Assembly (NCBI GenBank): GCA_004325065.1
Contig: PITI01000240.1
Coordinates: forward strand, 1 to 16,144
Direction: 5' to 3'
Length of the DNA stretch: 16,144 nucleotides
Source: Hamiltosporidium magnivora
Lineage: Eukaryota > Microsporidia > Dubosqiidae
The translations under genes and the position numbers were made by a program. The notes beneath the pieces are model-generated. The model did not search any database and was not told the DNA's origin. It saw only the letters and a list, made by a program, of their open reading frames with translations. Positions 1 to 8,381 of the stretch are shown in pieces; positions within the stretch are counted from its first letter, which is position 1; the number at the start of each line of letters is the position of its first letter.

Positions 1-98
1 AAATTTAGAAAATTTAATCTATATAGGAATGATTTTATCGCTTTAATTTTAGTTTTAATTTATATTGAATTAAATTCATTAGAAAAAAAGTAATAAAG

Positions 99-330
99 TT
101 AGAAAGAGATTTTTATCCATAGGTTTTTTAATTCGAAAATCGATTTTCTGTATATTTTATCGATTCTATTGGTTAAAACACTCTTTGTAACTCTACGAAA
201 ACTATAGATGTGTTTTATGATTCTGTTGTTTTTTATGAATAATTTGTCATAGATTTCAAATCTAACTCGAAATTTGCATTTTCAGCATCTAATATTGTGG
301 CCGTTCTTCCAGGCCGTTCATCCTTGCAAA
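99..330 (-). pseudogene. Possible Merlin/ISXO2-type transposase relic (N-terminal zinc-ribbon region)
   Basis: Translating the minus strand from about 330 down to the TAA at 99-101 gives a fragment interrupted by in-frame TGA codons, the last at 282-284. After that stop, 60 codons are open (281 to 102). The frame reads WKNGHNIRC, stop, KCKFRVRFEIYDKLFIKNN, and then a stretch containing IIKHIYSF. The order (Arg-Cys, a second Cys, basic residues, a KLFIKNN-like 'FF.xS' position, then an I..IY.F helix) resembles the zinc-ribbon and following helix of ISXO2/Merlin DDE transposases, a family known in microsporidia. No DDE triad, terminal inverted repeats or start codon is visible, and a 60-codon open stretch is not rare in DNA this AT-rich. 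The resemblance is by eye only. It could be chance. Confidence 0.25.
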
Positions 331-381
331 ATAATTAGTATAGATAATCTACCTGTATGAGCGAATAAGACAAAGGTGCAC

Positions 382-2303
382 GGTTTTTCTAGTTCTTTGA
401 ATATTGTATCTTTGCTGGAATCTTTTCATTGATCAAAAAATATTAAGTCTGATTTAAAGAAAAAAAAAACATTGCGTTCCATAATCTGTGTTATATCTCT
501 CAATATAAATTATAATTTGCTTTATAAAATATATACAGGCGTTCCTAATCAAAGAATATACGAAATTCGCCCTATAGTTGTACTTAAAGTAGTTCAGACT
601 AATCAGAATTTTCATTTTTCTTGATTGAAGTATCAAACAGTCAAAAAGGCTTCATTATACTTATATAAGTAAATATTCCCTAAATTTTATATATATGAAT
701 ACTCCTAAATTTTATCATTAAAAGTCATTTAAAAAAAAAGAATGTTTACATTTTCGCTAACTAATTTAGGAGACTAGACTAAAGAGAACTACTCTGTATT
801 TTTAAAGGAGTCAAAATTTTATATTTTAAAAATTTCTATGTGATATTTAACCTATTAAATGTAAAAGTTTAGTCAGTTGGCTCAATAAATCTCTTTTCAA
901 AATACTTTGTGACATGTTATATCACGTTTTATAATTTTCTGATATGCAATTTGTTTTCTATATCTCGGTAAATGTCAATGATATGTGTACAATAAAATAT
1001 TATTTTTTATCTCATTTTATGATTCTACTATTGTAAATGGTGTCATTTTGCCATAGTTACCCGTTCTATCGTATTAAATGTATATTTTATACTTGTTGCA
1101 TCTTATATTTGGGTATATTACAGTGAACATTATAATCCTTTCATATTATCTTAAACGGTCTTGTAATAATATACCATTCTGTGTTTCTCAAATCTCTGGA
1201 ACTTTAAGCCTATTATTGTTATTACTTTTAATTTTTTATATTTTCATTTGTATAATCATTGTCAAAAAATTGTATATTTATAGTAATTTTCAGCGCATCT
1301 TAGACCAATTCCTGGTTTTGGTTTTTGAGAATTATAATTTTCGTAGATCATGATATAACATTTGATGTATTTTTCAAAGAAAACAAACTTGACTAAAGTT
1401 AAATAGACTAAAGTAGTTTTTCAAGTATAAATGCGCTTACATGATGGCTTGTGATAGCGATATCTCCTATTCATGTATGAAATGATAATTATTTATATTT
1501 AAGTAATTTTTTTTTTTGATTTTTAACATTTCCTAGTAAGTTCATTTGCTTAGAAATAAAAACAGGTTAATATTTTTAGTTTTTTGTGCGTAATTTTACT
1601 TTTGAATTAAAGTATTAGTTTCCAGGAAGAACTTTATTTTGGAAATGTTATTAAATGTAAATGTTTTAGAAGCTTTAAAAAGCTTTTATACATGTCTGTA
1701 GTTTCTAAATAATTTCAAAATTACTCACAACTCTGATTAAGTTGTTTTCTTCCTTTATACATAAAATGTGTTTTATATATTTTAAATTATAATTTTATGA
1801 TATCCGTAAAATAGAGCAAGGTTTTGTGTATCTAATCCCTTTTCTGATATAATTTATGGCATATTGGGTTATTCACTGATTATTAAACAAGAACACAAGC
1901 TAAAATCTGCGATACATAGAGAATTTTAATGATTAATTAATTTATATAATATATTTTTGTTTTATAAATCTAAAATTTTTAATAAAGCCAGCATCATTTA
2001 TAGTATTAAATGACATCTTTAATAAATTCACGTATATTTTTTTGGGTTTTTTATAATTTATCCAATGTGTAATTTTTGTTTGAATTTTTTTGATTCCTTC
2101 TGGAATATACTATCATCATCATTTTAAATACCTTCTTAGTAGAATTTCACATTCGTTAGGTTTAAAAATAACTTTTAAAATCCTAAAAATCGACGTTTTT
2201 GGGCTTCTGTTACAGATCACTTATATAAATTAAAAGTTTCACCAGAATATTTCATTAAAAATCAAATATTCCGACTTAAGATAAAATCTGTTCTATTCAA
2301 TTC
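382..2303. other. Gene-free AT-rich stretch
   Basis: No supportable gene or RNA was seen on either strand. The longest open frame (1078-1353, plus, 91 codons) encodes a very hydrophobic low-complexity peptide without a poly(A) signal at its stop, so it is not called. A short direct repeat is present at 679-715. Confidence 0.6.
679..715. repeat. Short direct repeat, 12 bp, 25-bp period
   Basis: CCTAAATTTTAT occurs at 679-690 and again at 704-715, each preceded by a similar AATA-rich segment. It looks like a local tandem duplication in AT-rich DNA. No function is evident. Confidence 0.5.
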
Positions 2304-3060
2304 GTCTAAACAAGGGTCTCCAAACTTTTTTCCGCAGGCTACATTGAACTCTAAAAAAAGTTCCGCGCGCTAAGAACTCAATAATTTTTATTCCACCATA
2401 CTAAAAAATATTTCTGAAATTTAATTATTAATATTTTTAAATCAAATTTTTATAGTTTTATATAGATGTTTGGAAAAATAAACATATATATTAACGTTTT
2501 TCTATGTAAAAATAGACAGATAAATCAATGAATTTTTATAACTGTCTTCCACCCACGTAATTTAATCACGTTTATATATTTACTGAGGCGAAATTTCCGC
2601 TTTCGGCTCTACCTATTTTTGCGAAGAAACATTCTCTAAAAAAGAAATATATAAAAAACGTTTACAGATCTAAACTGACAGAAAGCACTTCAATCCGTTA
2701 GAAGTAATTTCTACTGGTAAATTTAACCTAATATTTAAACAAATTATCACGTAAAAATCTTACCAAATCAATCTCATTAATAAAAATTATGACATATAGT
2801 TCTTGCTTTTCTATTTTGATTTTTTAGAGTACAAAATGATAATAAACTATCTGCTAGTTTAAAAATATTGGAAACTCTATGGATCTTCTTTGTATTGCAA
2901 TCTAACGTTTATATTATCTATAATTACAATTCTTTTTGTATGATATATCTGTATTTTTTTTTATTTTATTTCGTTAATTAAAAAAATCTACGTTTAAGAA
3001 AAATCCTGGCGGCCAGAAAAATGTGGTGGTAGGTCGTAGTTGCAAGACATCTGGTCTAAA
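2304..3060. mobile_element. Non-autonomous hAT-like DNA transposon (743 bp) with target-site duplication
   Basis: The element proper runs 2311-3053. Its left end begins CAAGGGTCTCCAAACT. The right end, read inward on the minus strand, begins CAGATGTCTTGCAACT. These 16-nt termini agree at 10 ungapped positions: the outer CA, the block GTCT, and AACT. A second agreement (CTACATT versus CCACATT) follows about 28 nt in from each end, offset by one base. The 7-mer GTCTAAA abuts both ends exactly (2304-2310 and 3054-3060), as expected from the 8-bp target-site duplication of hAT transposases if one flanking base has mutated. A left end of the form CA..GGTCTCCAAACTTTTT followed by a G/C-rich block ending in ACATTG is typical of many animal hAT elements. 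No transposase frame is present inside, so this is a deletion derivative or MITE-like copy, moderately decayed. The orientation is arbitrary. The hAT assignment rests on the termini and duplication only. Confidence 0.72.
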
Positions 3061-3061
3061 T

Positions 3062-4140
3062 ATACGTTTTTTAGAATATACTCATACTTGATCTGATATG
3101 GTTTTATAATTGTAAGTAAAATATTAATATTAAGACGAAATTATAAGAAAAAGCCACTTATAAGTATTTAAAATACATCAAGCGAAAGAAGAATGGCGCA
3201 AAACAATGCAAAGCAAAAAATCTTAAAAAGTTTCATAAAAAAGTTAAATTTGTATTCTTTATAATTTTATATACCAAAAACTGGAAAATTTCATCTAAAT
3301 CCACTATTAATCAAACTCTTTGGAGAAGATAACATTAATAATTATTTAAGACTAGACAGCTCAAGCATGTAGCTGTAGTTCTTAGAATCGCTTGTAGTTT
3401 TTTCTATTGTTGGTTTTTTAAGATTAACAAACAGATATTCATTCATTTGGTCGAAGCTTAGAACAAAACTTTTTATGCTATTGAAGTCAAACCGACTCAA
3501 AATCTTTTTTTAAGGAATTTTAAGATTATTGCGCACATTTAATTTTTCAAAAAGATTACTGAAAATATAATGTCAGCGGGTTACAATTATATTTGTTGCT
3601 TTCATTTAAATCAAAACTAATCTTTCTACTGCTTTGAATATTATACCTGCACTGCACGAATTATACGTGCTAAATGTAATATCTTCATAAATGAGAGTTA
3701 GCAAATCATAGACTATTTGAATTATGTTATAGAAACTTTGTTATCAATAAATCAGGCTAGCCAATTTGACTTAGAAACTATTCTATCATCGAAAAATTTC
3801 CGAGATTGCCTTGATTTCAAACATTTACTTCTCTTCAGGCTATTTGAGAGTATGATTTGCCGTGCAACATAAATAAAATACACCATTATAACTATACATC
3901 GCCTCTGGTTCTCTTCTGCCCTCTTGGTTGCTAATTTTATTCCAAGTTAAAGGAGCATTACCTCAGAGATCTGCAATTTATAAAATCCATGATTGCGCTT
4001 GTTTTTGGCATCCTTAATAAAATTGTGAGTACAGATAGAAGCACAGATATGCAGCATTCATTTTTTCAGATTCTTCTATGTAAGGTACGAAAAATGAGCT
4101 ATTTAAAACCTTCTTCTTAAATTATCTAATATGCGGTTTT
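3062..4140. other. Gene-free stretch with mixed composition
   Basis: No intact gene was found. From about 3350 onward the sequence is less homopolymeric than the surrounding spacers, and short open frames are broken by stops every few dozen codons. This may be old, decayed coding or transposon DNA, but no family could be recognised. Confidence 0.45.
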
Positions 4141-4290
4141 TCTTACCATTAGATTGTTTGAGACAGAGAATTAAGTATAAGAAGGGGAAGTCAGTATATC
4201 AGGTAATTCTACGATGAACTCATGAGCGGACCTAGGCCATTCTGTTAAACCTTATATAGGGCTACATTATACAGATTTGGATTGATATAT
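4140..4290 (+). pseudogene. Very weak DDE-transposase-like fragment
   Basis: One plus-strand frame reads LPLDCLRQRIKYKKGKSV. This resembles the first catalytic block of ISXO2/Merlin transposases, where a hydrophobic-x-hydrophobic-Asp is followed by K-Y-x-(K/R)-G-(K/R). It is followed after stops by THERT and AILLNLI and, in another frame, by GLHYTDLD, which could echo the second catalytic block (G...TD....Y). Joining these needs several stop codons, a frameshift and an internal deletion. It is offered as a lead only and may be coincidence. Confidence 0.15.
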
Positions 4291-5116
4291 GTTTTGTTTA
4301 TATAAAAGCCAGGTTTTTCGCTGGATAGAATTTCTTTGTTTAAGAATATTTTATAATTTTTTGCGCTTTTTTTGTATTTTGCAGTAAATTTTTACTTTGT
4401 CTTCCTATTCTTTAAATCATTTAAATACTTACATACTTATTCCAATTCCCTCATATCTTTCGGTGCCGAGGATGAACAAATGAACCTAACATATTCTGTC
4501 GCTGGGCATGTTCTGGTATTTCCGGTTTCTATTTTTCTTTCACATGAACTCAGTTTTCCGAATAAAAACATTTCAACATTCACAGGTTCTTCTATTTTCC
4601 ATGCCAAATCTCAACCTTTTAAGTTCCATTACTCTTAGTCCGATTTCCACATAGATCTTTGTTTTTGAGACATTTCGTTATTCTTCCATTTATATTCGTT
4701 AATCTGTTGTCTCGAGATTATAGTTGATTTTCTCATAGATCCGATGTGTTTTATATCCCACTAAGATGTAAAGTGATTATCACATTTATTTTACACACTC
4801 ACTGTCAAAAGATAATTTTTAATGTGGCTTATTCTCTCTACCTAATATTTCAATTCACATTTAAATTATTATTTAACTAAACAACAAATTTAATACGAAT
4901 TCCACGCAAGTTTCATTTATTATTTGATAAAATTCTAAAAAAAACAACATCAATTTACCATTGTTTTGATTATTCGAGAAATATTTATATGTCAAGGCCT
5001 TACAAATAAATCCAAAATTAAATTTAATACATCATAATGTGACGGATTAAGAAAAAAGTTTAAACATTTCAATCCAAAAAATCTTAAAAACAAAATTTTC
5101 AGAAAAGTGTAGATAA
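4290..5116. other. Gene-free stretch; 4440-4680 has coding-like composition
   Basis: No complete gene is present. The part at about 4440-4680 is richer in G and C and less repetitive than its flanks. On the minus strand it gives a stretch containing RTCPATEYVRFICSSSAPKD and, across a stop and a frame change, MENRRTCEC. No ATG-initiated frame of useful length exists on the plus strand. It may be a gene or transposon relic of unrecognised type. The remainder is plain AT-rich DNA and the 3' flank of the next gene. Confidence 0.4.
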
Positions 5117-5122
5117 TTTATT
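5117..5122 (-). terminator. AATAAA poly(A) signal overlapping the stop of the tail-anchored gene
   Basis: On the minus strand the stop codon TAA (5124-5122) runs straight into ATAAA, so an AATAAA hexamer shares the last base of the stop. The same arrangement occurs at the other two genes in the window. Confidence 0.6.
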
Positions 5123-5595
5123 TAAAATGGTTTCTCAATGGCAAAAAAAACGTAAAAAATGAGAATAATTACAAATAATAAGAAAAATGAACCAAAAACA
5201 CGTACTTTTGATACCTTTGTTGTTTTTTGAAACTTTCTTTCATACTGTATATACCCATTAACAATTTCCTTTAACTCATTGGTTTTATCGACTGCCATTT
5301 GTGTAAATTCAGACATCTCATTTCTCTCAATAATTTTTCGTGTCGTATTTCTTAAATCTTGAAGTATACTAAACTCTTTCAATGTATCGTTATTACTATA
5401 AAGAAAATTTCTTCTGGCCAGTTGTATATAATGAATCAGTGAAGAAGAAGACATAGGAGATGTTGGTATAACAGTAATATCCTGTTGTGTCAACAATCCC
5501 TTCATTACTGCTAAATTTAAAATTTCTTTTATTTCATTTGGTGGAATAAGTGACTCTTTATGTAAAGAATTTATATGGCATTCAAGCTCATCCAT
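5122..5595 (-). CDS. Tail-anchored single-pass membrane protein, SNARE-like architecture (157 aa)
   Basis: The 157-aa product has no signal peptide and one strongly hydrophobic segment at about 133-153, followed by only four residues (EKPF). This is tail-anchored topology: cytosolic N-terminus, insertion into ER or another endomembrane. Residues about 70-125 are charged with hydrophobic residues every 3-4 positions (L72, F75, L78, L81, I88, M94, F97, A101, L108, I111, I115, Y118, F122). A helix of this kind next to a C-terminal anchor is how SNAREs are built. LRNTTRKIIERNE at 81-93 looks loosely like the Sec20/BNIP1 SNARE region. Residues 16-47, with LIPPNEIKEILNLA, resemble instead the N-terminal helix of PP2A/PP4/PP6 catalytic subunits, but no phosphatase motif (GDxHG) follows. 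The start is supported by ACCC two bases upstream, and the stop by an overlapping AATAAA. The length greatly exceeds chance for this composition. The gene is very likely real; its identity is uncertain. Confidence 0.8.
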   Translation of the reverse strand: MDELECHINSLHKESLIPPNEIKEILNLAVMKGLLTQQDITVIPTSPMSSSSLIHYIQLARRNFLYSNNDTLKEFSILQDLRNTTRKIIERNEMSEFTQMAVDKTNELKEIVNGYIQYERKFQKTTKVSKVRVFGSFFLLFVIILIFYVFFAIEKPF

Positions 5596-5603
5596 CAGGG
5601 TTA
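5596..5603 (-). promoter_or_regulatory. CCC-type start-proximal motif of the tail-anchored gene
   Basis: The minus strand reads TAACCCTG directly before the ATG, placing CCC two bases from the start codon. A CCC (or GGG) motif just upstream of the start is a described microsporidian expression signal. The PH-domain gene has the same core at almost the same distance. Confidence 0.6.
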
Positions 5604-7189
5604 TTGCGTAAAAAAAATATTCAAAATACCCATTTAAATTATAGATATTTTTACAACATTTTTCAAATCAAAAAATTTATGTCTTTTTTAGTTTTTTTAT
5701 TCTTTAAAAAGAAAATTTATTAATTTTTTTATTCTGTTAAATAAAATTTATTGGTCATTCAATCTTTAAAAAATATTTAATATTTTTGTATTTAAATAAT
5801 AAGTAAAGAAAGACTGGAATACACTTAAGCCTGCATTTAAATGAATTTTTTAAATTAAAAATAAATTTCTAATTAAAATAATTATATTTCTATTTGCCTG
5901 TAAATACGGTAATTAAATTACTGTTTTCAAATCCTAAATTATTTTGCGTCTTATGAAGAATACCAATTTAAAGATGGAAAAAATATATTTTATTAGTTTC
6001 TTAAGTGATATTATTTAATATTCTATATCTTTAATTGTTTGATTTGGTCTCTTTATATTTGACTCTTCTTCTAAATTCCGAGGAAATGCTTTGATTCCAT
6101 TTTATTACTCACTTTTTTAATCAGAATATTTCACATCTTTAATTACAAAACATTCCTTTCTTGTTTCTAAATATTATTACAAAACTATGAACTGTACTTA
6201 TCTCACTGCTTCTTGTCTGATTTCAATAATGCCATTATAAACGTTTAATATTCACCCAATCTTCTTGATTTCTAGAAAAAAAAATGGATTCCTTATATTG
6301 TCAACCGAAGGTATGTATATTTCTACAGAAATTTAAAAATCATTTTAAAGATTTTTTATGAGACAATTTATGGTTTTACACACAATATCATACCAGGTTA
6401 ACATATGAAGAATTATTTCAGCGCTAATTTGCTTCTAAGGCTTGTATCATTTCTCAAATATTTTTTTTCTTTCGGTTTTACATTTTCAGAGGTTAGAAGA
6501 AGTCTTATGAACTGATTCAGTGCTTGATAACTCTTATTTTATTAGTTTTTTCTTAGATATAAATATTTTTTCATTATTTTGAATTTATAATTAGATTTTT
6601 TCATGGTATACAACCAATATTTCCGCATACAACCTACATTAATTAAAGAACAGTAACTTATACTATCTTTTATTATTTGCATTTATATTCATTAGAAAGA
6701 ATTAGAAATGGTTTCATTGAAAAAATATAATTTTAATACATTATTTTAATAAACAATTTTAATTTAGATGTGTTATTCGTTTGGTAATCCAGTAGATATA
6801 ACTTATTTGGAGTTAAAAAACAGTAAATTTATTTTCATTCAGTTTAAATTACTAGCGATATAAAATAGTTCGCCTTCAAATATTAATTTTAAACGTAACA
6901 TACCAATTATGCTATTAAAGGTTAAAAAAGACAAAAACTAATTCTATTTGCAATATATAAATTCGATAAGCCTAATATTAAAATTATTCTAATTACAAAC
7001 TATGAAATTCTATAAAGAAATCAAGAATGAAAGATTTTTGATTTGAACTACATATCAATGAGTTTTAAAGAAATAAGTACTTAGATTGAAATTATTTCAT
7101 GTTGTTTTTATGAAAGATGAAAGGTTCTACGTTTGACTAATGTTTATTTTAAATATTAATATATTTTCTGAGTATAGTGGAGAAAGGAT
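5604..7189. other. Gene-free AT-rich spacer
   Basis: This is the upstream region of the tail-anchored gene and the left part of the divergent spacer to the ABC transporter. It is AT-rich with many A and T runs. No open frame, RNA gene or repeat was recognised. Confidence 0.6.
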
Positions 7190-7910
7190 AACCACATAAA
7201 AAACTTTCTGCTTGGCAATGAGTGTGTGAAACTGGTATGAGATCATTGTTTGGATTTTTGATGGCAATAAAACCACAATACATCTTCGGTTGTTCCATGG
7301 GAGTTGTTATGAAGAGGAGAGGTCTAAGAAATGGAGAAACTTTTTCTACAAATTTATTTGTAGTTTTTTATGTAACCAGATTGCAGACCGCAGCTGAATT
7401 TGTAGGTAATTGCAATGTAAAAGCATGGAAACCTAGCCTTGCTCACTAGGGTTAGAAGACTTAGCGCCTGGGAGATATAAAAATAAAAGCCATTAAAATC
7501 CGAGAGAGCTAAGTAGCAGGTTATACCTGTTGGTATGACATTGCACTGTCTAGGTGGACCCGTGTAAGTCTGTGAAATATATCTTAGCTATAAGTTTATT
7601 GGCCTCAGAAAGTGTAGAGTAACTGGGAATGCTGCATAGTCTTAAGGAAGCCCAGGGAGGCTTCGTCCTTCGATCACACTCTATGTAACGGACATTAACG
7701 AACTCCGGGCAACTTCCTCGCCTATTAATTAGGTTCTACATACTTGGTAAATGAAAGGCTTTAAGACGTAGGTATTGCAGGGGTTACTGATGGAGTTTTG
7801 GGTTAGCAGTTATTTATGTTAAACCTAGAACTGCATTAATGTCATTAAAACAAATATAACACTTGCCACTATTTTAAAAAGATGTGATACTATTAAATAA
7901 AAATATTTTC
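7190..7910 (+). repeat. Dispersed repeat, copy 1 (unclassified, about 0.7 kb)
   Basis: This block stands out by higher G+C and complexity than its flanks and matches the minus strand of about 15250-15960. Shared landmarks, in order: AATAAAACCA (7266), TTTTTTATGTAA (7364), AAACCTAGCCTT (7429), TGTAAGTC (7563), ATATCTTAGCT (7579), TCAGAAAGTGT (7605), ACCTAGAACT (7823). Their spacings agree with copy 2 to within a few bases over about 560 nt. By eye, identity between landmarks is moderate with small indels, so the copies are old. At 7267-7317 the two copies encode similar peptides in one frame (IKPQYIFGCSMGVVMKR versus IKPKFFFSCSVGVIAKR), hinting that part was once coding. The enclosing 75-codon frame (7222-7449) starts with a non-ATG codon and is not called as a gene. 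No terminal repeats or target duplication were found; edges are approximate. Confidence 0.8.
7644..7670 (+). other. GC-rich hairpin inside repeat copy 1
   Basis: AAGGAAGCC and GGCTTC-GT-CCTT flank the loop CAGGGA: a perfect 6-bp GAAGCC/GGCTTC stem, extended by AAG/CTT-type pairs past a small bulge. The equivalent part of copy 2 does not keep this stem, so a conserved RNA structure is not supported. Confidence 0.35.
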
Positions 7911-8381
7911 TGGGTATTAAAAAATAGCTTGTGTGCATATTACGGTTTAATCAAAAGTTGAGGATCATCTACTATATTTTTTACAATAAATTATAAAAAA
8001 AATAATAGAAATGCTTTCTTAGCAAGAAAAATAGCAAAAAAAATAAAAATTTATAAATCTTGAAGATTTTAAATTAAATCAGTAAGTAATTAAAACATTC
8101 GAATCAATTAAAATCAAATTTGTGTTCTTAGAAGAAATAAAATATTTTAATCGAATAGATTAAACGTTTTAAATTAGAAAAATTGCTGGTATTTTTCTTT
8201 TTATCAGAAGATAAAAATCAAAAATATAATTTTTTTTGGAAAAAAAATATTGAGAAGGGTTTCATTGGTTTTCTAATGGAAGATTAAATTATAAAATATT
8301 TTAATAAAAATATAATTAATTTTTCTCTTTTTGGTAAATTTGGACGTAAAAAAGTATTTAAATAAAATTTATATCGGCTTT
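7911..8381. other. AT-rich 5' flank of the ABC transporter
   Basis: Very AT-rich sequence with A and T runs. No CCC motif lies within the last 20 bases before the transporter ATG, unlike the other two genes. The only nearby GGG is at about 8257-8259. A three-codon upstream frame (ATG GAA GAT TAA, 8276-8287) precedes the gene in a different frame. No promoter element can be assigned with confidence. Confidence 0.4.

Noticed and set aside
1078..1353. 91-codon hydrophobic open frame on the plus strand, with a CCC 15 nt upstream of its ATG
   Set aside because: Ile/Leu/Phe/Tyr-rich composition is what AT-rich DNA gives by chance, frames of this length are expected about once in a window like this, the CCC is farther away than in the real genes, and no AATAAA lies at the stop.
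4372..4638. 88-codon plus-strand open frame
   Set aside because: It begins with TTG, the first in-frame ATG lies far inside, and the product shows no domain or membrane pattern. It is kept only as a composition anomaly.
7222..7449. 75-codon frame in repeat copy 1 as a functional small gene
   Set aside because: It starts with a non-ATG codon, the other repeat copy is broken in the same region, and no start motif or stop-linked poly(A) signal is present. It is better treated as part of the decayed repeat.
7620..7710. Fragment of large-subunit rRNA
   Set aside because: CTTAAGGAAGCC and ATTAACGA, about 50 nt apart, recall a conserved 28S core segment. However, the homologous positions in repeat copy 2 do not keep the first block, and the neighbouring universally conserved rRNA stretches are absent.
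8331..8381. N-terminal extension of the ABC transporter from a TTG at 8331
   Set aside because: TTG starts are not expected in a nuclear eukaryotic gene, and the ATG at 8382 gives the normal ABCG N-terminus.
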